DNA from: Phocoena phocoena | Lineage: Eukaryota; Chordata; Mammalia; Artiodactyla; Phocoenidae | Reading direction: 5' to 3' | NCBI RefSeq assembly: GCF_963924675.1 | Contig: NC_089238.1 | Coordinates: forward strand, 43,914,879 to 43,978,878 | DNA: 64,000 nt | Shown here: positions 51,060 to 59,857 of the stretch, in pieces | How positions within the stretch are numbered: the first letter of the stretch is position 1 | Layout: every line of letters begins with the position of its first letter | Translations under genes and position numbers: made by a program | The notes under the pieces: model-generated | Told to the model about the DNA's origin: nothing | The model's database searches: none | Seen by the model: the letters and a program-made list of their open reading frames with translations, nothing else

Positions 51060-51340
51060 CAATTAAAACTTGTTTCTGGTAAACCTCATTCCAGGAAAGA
51101 TGAGCTTTTAACAAAAGGCTTTTGACAGCTGCAGGCTATTTCATTTTTTTTAATGCCGAATGAAAAATCAATACATTTTTCTGGGTTATACATATTCAGA
51201 ACAGGCCTGATATTTCCATTATAATGGAAAGTGGGTGTCTGTGCACATCTCGCCTGTCAGAGCTGCACTGCCGCATTTTCCAAGCCACTGCTAAATATTT
51301 CAAACCTGATTTGATTGTGGTTCATGACAGCTAATGTTTC
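51060..51340. promoter_or_regulatory. Candidate conserved intronic enhancer with perfect palindrome (51.2 kb)
   Basis: Unique sequence with a perfect 18-bp palindrome TTTCCATTATAATGGAAA at 51213-51230. Repeated TGACAG/CTGTCA-type words (near 51125, 51257 and 51326) resemble MEIS/TGIF sites. CAATTAAAAC, AAATCAATAC and TGATTTGATTG are also present. The palindrome contains two ATTA/TAAT homeodomain cores in inverted arrangement. Confidence 0.42.
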
Positions 51341-51963
51341 TCAGCTCTTGAGCCTGCCGACAGGCAAACGCACTTTAGCTTACCGCCCCCCGCCCTCAAA
51401 CATTGCTCCCCGCAAAGAAAAGGGAAAGAAGAATTTCATTCTTCAGGGATCCCAGACTGGCGTATTATTTAAGTAACGCGGTCGCCTGAGCCCTGGGTAC
51501 GGACACCCTGGTTCTTAGGAGAATTTCCAAATTTCTGCCCTCGAAGCCCAGTGGGGGGGCTTTGCCAGGTGTGGGGGAAGGTTTAACTTAGTCCACATTA
51601 TCCCGTTAAGAGTTAGGAACAGTTAGGACTAATCTCAGTCACTGATGGACTCCCCTTCCTTCACGTCTGTAAGTGACTTGTAAAGTATGCCCAGCGGACA
51701 CGGACCTCAGCCCTAGTTATTTGGTGAACAGTATCCTTTTTTAGCAACTGTCGCGTTTTTTTCTGGGTGCCGCACTCGGAGTGTGCGCGGTGGTGGCGGG
51801 TGCTGACTTTGCACTGATGCCACCTCTGTTTTTGCTTCTGCCTCGTGCTCCTTCCACAGACCAATTTCCAGGTTGTTCATAAAAATCATTGCAAATCCCT
51901 ATGGGGTTGCCAGTTGGCGCACACACCTCCTTCCGGAGCCGACGTCACCACAAATTGGGAAGT

Positions 51964-52095
51964 CATGCAGTCACCTTCACCAACGTGCTAAGTGTAAGGT
52001 ATGTTAAGAGAACAGTTTGCGTTTGGGGTAAGCAAAACCACCTTGACTGAAGGGAAATTTTCTGGAGCTGTGGTATCATCACCCCCGAAACCTAA
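51964..52095 (+). repeat. Copy B of an unclassified duplicated element
   Basis: This 132-bp stretch is a diverged direct copy of 49991-50128, same orientation, about 1.97 kb downstream. Similarity stops sharply outside both ends in my reading, and I see no terminal inverted repeats or A tail. Confidence 0.7.
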
Positions 52096-55000
52096 GCTGT
52101 CCTAGGAACCCTTCCCTTTTAGAATTGTATTATCTGCTGAAATTCTTACACCTGAGGGCTCTGCCCTTAACCAGGAGACACGAGCGAGTGCTAGTGAGCG
52201 CTGTATGGGAGAAGCAGTTGTAAAAAAAAGAGGTGGTGACGGAAATAGATTTTTTAAAGGCCTTCAGCCGGTCTTTTACATGGAAGTTGAAGGCAGAAGG
52301 GACACCAGACTTCACAATTATTCAAGATGTGCTTCTATTTCCCTAACCCTTTACCATGAAAGTATAGCCCAACAGGAGGGGTGCCCGAGTTTGAGGGCTC
52401 CTGTGGGGTGTAGCCACGAAGCAGGCGTCTGCGGTGGGGGTGGTGTGAGGCGCCTCGTCTGGAGTGTCCTGAAGAACAGACCTTCGGCCGGAGAGGTGCA
52501 GGCCCTGCTGCTTCCTGCTAGAACCGGCCGGGCGTGGGGAGCAGAGATGACCTCCTCACCCCGGCCCTGGCTGCGCCCCTGAGAACGCATTCCTTGTGTG
52601 TTCCGGTTGGGTTCTGAAATAGTGTTCAATTCTTTGGGGAGAAGAGGGTTTTGATTTTTTTTTTTTTTGGCCTGAAAACTGGCACAGTGGCTGTTGTCTG
52701 TCTTGGGGAAGGGAAGTCACTTTGTCTTCTGAGGGAAAAACAGGATCTTCCAGATAAAACCGGATTGTCGTCCATCAGGTCTTCACTTGTTCCCACCATC
52801 TGTCAGTAGCTGATATTATAGGGGAAAAAAACCCCCAGACTTCTGTAATGACCCCAGCCAGTTGCCATTGACTTCACAGGGGGAGAAAATGTATTCTGTG
52901 GTCGGCAGGGAGAAAGCCTCCCCTCTACTCTGTGCTCTGTGAGTGCGTGGGTATCAAATCTACATTCCTAAAGGGGACGTGGGCCACCTAACCAGCCGTG
53001 GGAGCTCAGAGTGTTTCAGAGCTGGATGCCATCCTGCCCCTGGTTCCCACGTGTTCTGGCGTGGGGAGACTCAGGCCCTGCCCGTGGGTGCCCAAGGCCC
53101 TGGTCTTAGTGAGGTTACAGGAGGCTTTGGGAACCAATAAAACATACCCCACCTACAGAGCACTGTGGGCCCAAGCTGTCCAGACGAATTCATAGTTTAT
53201 ATCTCTGTTTTTGAATCGTATCTCTACCTTTATTGGTATTCAGAGCTCACAGTTTTCTGGTTACTGTCAGCCTGGGCTTTCATCCATTTTAAAGAGCTGT
53301 TTTTTTCCTCTTGCTGTTGATGATGATGGTATCAAGACAGATGGTGTAACTGCTTATGACTGTCCTATTTTATTTCCCCGGGACTAGACAGTTCACTTGA
53401 AGACGTGTATTATTTCCACGTGCTCAGGTTAGGCGGCCCAGACGGTGTCTGCCTCCTGCAGCTAGCTGCCCTTCCAGGCCTCGCCATGCAGAGGGCGACA
53501 CCTGTAGGTCCCGTGTGGAACTGCAGGGGAGCACCTGCTTGGCTGAAGGGGACCTGGTTTTCTAGCTGGGGGTGAGGACACTGATCTGCTTGTGAAGGAA
53601 GCTGGCTTGTCCAGGAGTTTCTCAATCATTTCTTCTTCCACAAGGCATATAACAGCTTTTTGGTGTTTAATATATCATAAATGATAATACTAAATCTAAA
53701 AACTTAAAGAGAAGAGGACTTTATTTTTAAATCTTTAAGAAAAAAAGGAGAAAAAGAGAGAAGCAAAAGAAGTTCCTGAGTCAGCCTCTATCCTCTGCCC
53801 TCTCACTGGAGCTCAGCTGCCTTCACTTTTCTGCTTATAGCAGGGCAGGGAGGGAAGAAAGCAAAGACCCAACTAGGCTCATAGGACGAGGGCTCTGGGA
53901 ATAGTCACAACGGGCCGTGCGGTTTCCTTGCTCATTGCATGAATCATATGCTCATTCTTCAGTCTCTGTCTCTGGATAGTTTTGTTCAGGAAGGTTCAAA
54001 GAACTGAGGTCAGTGCCAGAATGACCATGAGTTCTTAACTCTCGGCTTGGGTGGCTGCAGCCCACATAATACATAGGAGAGAGGCACCGGCCTTGGAGCT
54101 AGCCTCCCAGTGGGTAAGTTTTTTCCGTCCTCTGCAGAGCAGCGCCCTCAGACACTGTTCATCGCATCAGGGTGTTCCCTGTCTCGTAGGTGTCAGACTC
54201 TCCATCTAGGGTGATAATGTGTGTGTGTCCTGGAGAGGAGGGCCCGTTGACTCATCTCTTTGTGTAATCACATTTGATTAATGTATGGATACATACAGAT
54301 ATTTTGTGTCATAGGATATGTTGGGGCAGTTGAGTATGTTTTAAGAGACCTGGCTACTTTGGGTAGACCCAATTTGATATTGATTGACTGAATGCTGGTA
54401 TAACCTTTCAAAGATGGATTTTGTAATTACAGTGTTGAATAGTTTTATCAAAAGCCTAAAGATGTGCATTGAACATCCTGCCTGGACATAATTAAGACAG
54501 TACGTATAGCATATTGTGTAACTTGCTTATTATAGCTCAACTAACACCTCGTATATATTTTTTTCCTCCACTAAAGGATGTACCGTGTTAATATGGTGCT
54601 GTATATCTGACTGACTTCAAACCAGGTTGCCTGATTCTTCTCTGTTTGAACTAGGGGTGGGCGTGGGGAGACTTGATGTTAACTTGACTGTGCAGTGAGA
54701 CAGAAAGGCAACATAGAAATTATTTGTGGAAGGCTCTTAGTTGGAGAGGAAAATAAGCAGTATCTCCTCTCACCCATGTTCCCCATGACTGCCTCATACA
54801 TCCCCTCTTGGTGGTAATGAAGACATGTTCCCTAATCCCTAGTTCCGTTTTCCAGCTCTTGGTCTTCCAGTGTCTTTTGGGGAAGAGTTAGGAAAATCTG
54901 GGTCTAAATAGATACTTTCTTCCTCAAGTGTTTTATATACCCTCTGAGGTCAATTTACTTTGAACTCTTTTTACTTCCTTTGTGAGATGAGATTTAGAAA

Positions 55001-56218
55001 TTATTTTCTGGAGGGTCAGAGGGTATTACACCTTGAAATGTTGAAAAGTAGAGTTGGGGCTAGAGGGACCTAGGGCGATGTTGGAGTAACTCCAAGTTCA
55101 TGGACCTAGATTGGACCATCACCTCTGGTCCCGTGGATCTGGTCTAGCGCTGGCCTCGGGTGACAGACGTGGGTGGCTGGGTTTCAGTGTCTCTACACTC
55201 AGGAAGTTGAGCTCTTCAAAGTCTCCTGATAATTTAATCATCAACCCACCTTGGTTTGCCTGCCTTATTCATTCATTTAGCCCATTCTTAATGAATGTTG
55301 TAGATAGTGATCCAGAGGCCGGTAGATCAGGGGAGAAACGTCTCACTTCCTTTCCCTCAGCATCCAGAGAATCTCACCCTCTTCGTTCCCACTCCGGCAA
55401 GCAAGTGGCATTTTACGTCGTGAGTAACCTGATGTTGGAAATGACCATTCTTCTCCCTTCACTAAAGTACTGTGTGCTGAGCTGGAGAGAATTTCCTTGG
55501 TTCGTTTTAAGCCAGTGGTGGGTAAAGAATGGAATGACTTCAAAGGGAGGTGTATGATTCTGATATAAACTTTTTCCCCTTTCTCTACAAATCTAGCTTC
55601 TCGCCACGGATGCCTGGCGTGCCCACAGATGTTTGTTTTCTAGACCTCTTCACATTGATGAAATCATATCGCTGATACCCTGTGACTCTTCAGAATATGA
55701 ATGACTGTAGAAACCTCCCGCCACGGTCTGGCAGGTGCACAGGCACCGAGAGGCCTTATGAGGGGTCAAAGATTGGGTCTAGTCTAGTTCAATGCCAGTT
55801 CGCAGCGTGGTAGGAGCTAGGCAAGAAGCAAACCTGTGGCTCCTTCTTTGCGTTTGCAAGTGTAAAAGACTTGCATGCGATTTCAGGTAATCAGATGGAG
55901 TTATTTCCTCAACGGGATTGGCTTTTCAATGAGAAAAGCTCAAATGGGGCATTGAGAACCCATCTGGAAATACCTAGTTTCTGCACATCTAGAGCAAGTT
56001 GTGGTCTCACGCCAACGAGTGGGGAAGGAAAGCCCCCGCCGCTTACCCAGACCTCGCATGTCCGTAGTGCGGTCGGCCTCTCAGGGGTCACTGGGAGGGG
56101 AGGCGGGACACTCATTGGCTGCCTGTGTTTTGTGGTTGGTACTTCTTTGCAGTAGGAGGCAAGAGTCCTTCATCTTCTGTCTACTTTTAATCCTTGACAT
56201 TTGGTTTTTCTTCTCTTT

Positions 56219-56227
56219 CAGAAGAAG
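56219..56227 (+). promoter_or_regulatory. ZFHX3: Triple tandem NAG splice acceptor of exon B
   Basis: The acceptor reads CAG-AAG-AAG, with AG dinucleotides at 56220-56221, 56223-56224 and 56226-56227, each three bases apart. Because the exon enters in phase 1, use of the second or third site would remove one or both Glu codons without changing frame. The first site, preceded by C and the closest to the pyrimidine tract, should dominate. Confidence 0.6.
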
Positions 56228-56329
56228 CCATTGAAGATGTTGAAGGGCCCGGTGAAGCGGCTGCTGACCCCGAGGAGCTTGCTAAAGACCAGGAGAGTGG
56301 AGGCGAGAAGGACCAGAGCAAGTGGATAG
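56222..56329 (+). CDS. ZFHX3: ZFHX3 internal coding exon B (acidic linker)
   Basis: Exon B continues the ZFHX3 frame from exon A. The G left at 3671 plus AA at 56222-56223 gives Glu, then [20 protein letters not shown], followed by [15 protein letters not shown] and one leftover G. It encodes no finger. It is a strongly acidic, Glu/Asp/Ala-rich linker between zinc-finger blocks. The acceptor is TTCTCTTTCAG with a good pyrimidine tract. The end at 56329 uses the donor TAG|GTAGGC. A weaker donor, GAGA|GTGGAG after 56296, lies in the same phase and would shorten the exon by 33 nt (11 codons). My recollection of the human protein is that it leaves this wording soon after KDQE, so the shorter form must be considered. 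The match to ZFHX3 is firm; the 3' boundary is not. Confidence 0.88.
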   Translation, partial: KKPLKMLKGPVKRLLTPRSLLKTRRVEARRTRASG

Positions 56330-57067
56330 GTAGGCTGTGTGGCTGCCCTCCGGCCCCCGGCGTTTCTCCCCTGGCGGAGTGAGGCCAACAGGTCAGGGGG
56401 CCGCAGCATCCTTAATCTACCCAGAACGGCTAGGCTGCTTCTGTGTCGGTGGGAGATGGACTTCATTTTCGCTTTTTTTCATTAGTCACCTTCCTTCTCC
56501 TATTATGTTATATTAAGGAATTTTTTAAGTTGTTTGAAATGGCCCCCAAACCAGCTTGTTTATCGAGCGAGCATCCAGGTGTTTGGCCCTGTCCTAGAGG
56601 CTGCTGGTGTTGAGGTCACATTTCTTTAGCACCTCCTCCCCGTTGTTGTTTTGCCCTTGATGCGATTCTTCCTCCATGGAAGGTCCAGGGCCCTGTCCCA
56701 CCTGCTCCCAAGCCCCATGGAGGGGTCTGCTGTGTGGAACTGGATCAGTGTCACCCCTGAATCTCTAAGGAGTCAGCAGTGCAGGGTGGGCTTCATCCTG
56801 CATTTGGGGGCCTGGGCAGCTCTGCGTGTTCATGGTGTCCTACCTTGGCCTCAAAGCGGAGGCAGGCGGCACAGCCAGGCAGGAGGATGTCTTACCAAAA
56901 GCAGGAGAAATTGAAGAAGTCAGGAAAGGAAGTGCTATTTCTGGAAAAGCTGGTGTTGAGAGAAGGGGCGAATGACCTTCTCACAAGATGATAGGATTTC
57001 TGTATCAAGGGAAGGAATTGCTGAGACTGAGAAGAAAAGCTTAGGTCTTTTTTGAGGAGGAGCAAAG

Positions 57068-57322
57068 TCTTTTTTTCTAACATCTTTATTGGAGAATAAT
57101 TGCTTTACGATGTTGTGTTAGTTTCTGCTGTATAACAAAGTGAATCAGTTATACGTATACATATGTTCCCACATCCCCTCCCTCTTGTGTCTCCCTCCCT
57201 CCCACCCTCCCTATCCCACCCCTCTAGGTGGTCACAAAGCACCGAGCTGATCTCCCTGTGCTATGTGGCTGCTTCCCACTAGCTATCTATTTTACGTTTG
57301 GTAGTGTATATATGTCAGTGCT
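57068..57322 (-). mobile_element. 5'-truncated L1 3' UTR
   Basis: About 255 bp is the reverse complement of the same L1 3' UTR seen at 59875 and 35494. It starts with T's and AACATCTTTATTGGAG, passes CTGTATAACAAAGTGAATCAG and AGGTGGTCACAAAGCACC, and stops at TATATATGTCAGTGCT. It is truncated inside the UTR. I could not find clear target duplications. Confidence 0.88.
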
Positions 57323-57612
57323 AGCAGGGCCATTTCTGAGAAGACTTACTGGGACAGAGAAGTCTCCCAGAAACCACGACTATAATTAGAGGAAATGATA
57401 TGACAAGCAACAGAATTTATTTTATTTGGTCAACCGAATTCTTACTGCCTTCCATTATTAATATTGTAATACTTTGTTGTTGTTGTTTTTTGAGGAAATA
57501 TTTCCTTTCTGGAGTCCATACTGGTTGGACCTTTGTTACTTTTCCAGGCATGACTGTTCTTAAATCATGTTCACTGTTGGCCTTTACTATTTAAACAAGA
57601 TACAGAATCTTG

Positions 57613-57760
57613 GAGAGAGGCTAGGGGAGAGCAATGAAAATGACTGAAGGCTGAGAAATGCTGCCTCTGAGAAGACACTGAAAGAAATTGGGGCTGTTCA
57701 GCCTAGAAAAGAGAAATTTGAGTGTAACAGCTTCTAAGTATTGGTAGGGATCCGGCCCCG
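57613..57760 (+). repeat. L3/CR1-like ancient LINE fragment
   Basis: GAGAGCAATGAAAATGACTG, then GAAATTGGGGCTGTTCAGCC and TAGAAAAGAGAAATTTGAG, is a well-known old-LINE 3' pattern (CR1/L3 group). The family assignment is tentative. Confidence 0.4.
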
Positions 57761-58216
57761 CAGGTGATGTGTCGCTGTCCTGCATTTCCTGGGCATCCTG
57801 GTAGCTGAGTGACTGGCGGGCACACTGGACGAATTTTACCATCTGTGCTGCTCATGGCCCCCTTTTGAACTGGGCTCTGTGGTGTCCAGAGGCCTTTGCT
57901 TGAGCTACTACTGAGGGCCACGGTGAGCTAGCTCCCTAGGAAGATCTGGAAGGTGAGACCAGTGAGTAGGGGATGGAGGTCCGCGCTCGAAGGCCGTTCA
58001 GTGTGTGGGGAGGATTGTCCTGTGTTGCTTCGCATGGATCAGGATCCCAGACTTCGCTGTAATATTAAGATGGCGAGATCTAAACAGACTTTGCAGGCAG
58101 CAGTGTTTAAATACACATCTGCCTGGAGGAAGTGAGCTGGGGAAGAGGATTTCACAGACACGGTTTGAAGACTGAGTCACCTTCCAGGCCAATCCGTCCT
58201 TTGTTTTCACAATTTG

Positions 58217-58571
58217 GGTGCCTGGTTTCTTTTTCTTTTCTTTTATTTTATTTTATTTATTTATATTTTGGCTGCTTTGGGTCTTCGTTGCTGCACGCGG
58301 GCTTTCTCTAGTTGTGGCGAGCGGGGTCTGCGCTTCGTTGTGGTGCACGGGCTTCTCATTGCAGTGGCTTTTCTCGTTGCGGAGCACGGGCTCTAGGCAT
58401 GCGGGCTTCAGTCGTTGTGGCACACGGGTTCAGTAGTTGTGACACACGGGCTTAGTTGCTCCGTGGCATGTGGGATCTTCCCGGACCAGGGCTCGAACCC
58501 GTGTTCCCTGCACTGGCAGGCGGATTCTTAACCACTGTGCCACCAGGGAAGCCCACAGGTGCCTGGTTTCT
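58217..58571 (-). mobile_element. CHR-type SINE, long class, inserted at the edge of a MIR
   Basis: The element proper is 58231-58557. It reads on the minus strand from GGGCTTCCCTGGTGGCACAG through the tRNA-derived region and a longer body to a TTTATTTATTTATATTTTGG tail. The flanks are perfect 14-bp copies of GGTGCCTGGTTTCT at 58217-58230 and 58558-58571. It immediately precedes MIR sequence. Confidence 0.94.
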
Positions 58572-58751
58572 AATCCTGCCTCTGCTATATGTACTAGCTC
58601 TGAGACCTCACTGCAGGTACCTTTCCGTGCCTCAGTTTTCTCCCGTGAGATGGGAATTAAGAACAGCCCCCACTTCCGTGGCATTGCTGTGAGGGTTATT
58701 TGAATATGGGAAGCTTGGAACAGTGCCTGGCATATAGTAACTCTGTATCAG
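58572..58751 (+). repeat. MIR SINE
   Basis: TAATCCTGCCTCTGC, CTAGCTCTGAGACCTC, GCCTCAGTTTTCTCCCGTG and GGAACAGTGCCTGGCATATAG follow the MIR consensus order in the + orientation. Confidence 0.82.
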
Positions 58752-58979
58752 GAGGGATTTTTTGGTTTGGTTTTCAGTGTAGTTGAATAAAATGAGGAAA
58801 CCTAGTGGCAGTTTCTCTTCGGGTCCTCCCATTTGAATGTAAAACTGTTGCCAGGCAGTGTTTTTGAGCAGCTGAGGGGACCAACATAGAAGGATTTCAT
58901 GGGATTGTGCAGGTGGCACGTGGCGCGTGTCCTGCATTCTGTGTGCTGAGGACACGGAGAGAACAACAAGAAGTAGCAG

Positions 58980-59070
58980 CCGTCTGCGGAGCTCTTACTG
59001 TGTGCCAGGCTCTGTGCCGGGCACTTGGTATGTGTTACTCTAATCCTTACACCAGGTTACAGCAAGCTTT
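58980..59070 (+). repeat. MIR/L2-like fragment
   Basis: GAGCTCTTACTGTGTGCCAG, GCTCTGTGCCGGGCACTTGG and TACTCTAATCCTTACACCAG form the common 'last-state' pattern shared by MIR-like repeats. The family is uncertain. Confidence 0.5.
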
Positions 59071-59559
59071 GTTGGGGGTGGTTCAATTAAATCTCTTTCA
59101 AAGTGTTTATAATTCAGTGGGAATGTGTCCTCACAGCACTGGCAGACATGCCGGGCAGTCAGGAGACTACATGAAGACTTAAAGTGAGCACCCCAAAAAT
59201 CCAGTGTCTTTAATAAGGCTCCACGTTCTCATTCAGTCATTCAAGGAACATACTTAATCTTTATCTGTATGAGAGAGAGGGGGGGAGTGAATAACTCAGA
59301 GATGCATCTTGCCAGTTCACAGTAGCAAAGGGCGAGGGGAAAATTCTTCCCTGACTTCTGCTAGCGATCCTCTTTTGACCTGAAGCATAATTTTGTCTAT
59401 ATTGTCTGAGTGTGTAATGACAGCCTTTATTAAGGTACTTGGGCCGATTTGATCTTGGAATCGATTTAGGTGCCAGCAACCTCTCCTGAGCTTTCTTTGG
59501 GATCCTTAGTATTTTATAAAACATGTCTGCGTTTGTTCCATTCACTCCCTAAATTGAGC

Positions 59560-59755
59560 TGTTCCTATCTGATTAAACGTGTTGGGGAGTGCTTCCTCCC
59601 GGCAAATAAATAAATAGTGATTTCACAATTTGTTCTGTTGATTAGTGGCTGCTCAGGATGCAGATTAATAATATTTCAAATGGACCTGGATAATTGGCAT
59701 TTTCTCAGCTATTGATTATATACTTTGGGGTTTGGTGCAAGAATGGATAAGCTTT
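59560..59755. promoter_or_regulatory. Candidate conserved intronic enhancer (59.6 kb)
   Basis: Unique block with CTGATTAAACG, GGCAAATAAATAAATAGTG, GTTGATTAGTGG, CAGATTAATAATATTTCAAA, GGATAATTGGC and GCTATTGATTATATAC. Many homeodomain, MEF2-like and FOX-like words occur without a repeat match. It is only inferred. Confidence 0.36.
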
Positions 59756-59808
59756 ACTAAAATATTTTTTGTTATTTATTTTTACATTGGAATGGGATTC
59801 CTGGTTTC

Positions 59809-59857
59809 CATTTATTTATTTATTTATTTATTTACTCATTCATTCATTCATTCATTC
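59809..59857. repeat. (TTTA)n(TTCA)n tetranucleotide repeat
   Basis: TTTA units followed by about five TTCA/CATT units, just upstream of the large L1. Confidence 0.9.

Larger units (their letters stand above)
44613..56221 (+). other. ZFHX3: Large ZFHX3 intron, 3' portion
   Basis: The last 11.6 kb of the intron has few nameable transposons. It contains a (GTTTT)n tract near 46955-46973, a poly-G tract near 47912, a GC-rich block (48840-49030), a pair of diverged direct copies of an unclassified element (49991-50128 and 51964-52095) and a candidate enhancer (51.06-51.34 kb). It ends with a pyrimidine tract and the acceptor of exon B. Overlapping ORFs at 48.4-49.2 kb reflect GC content. Confidence 0.7.
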
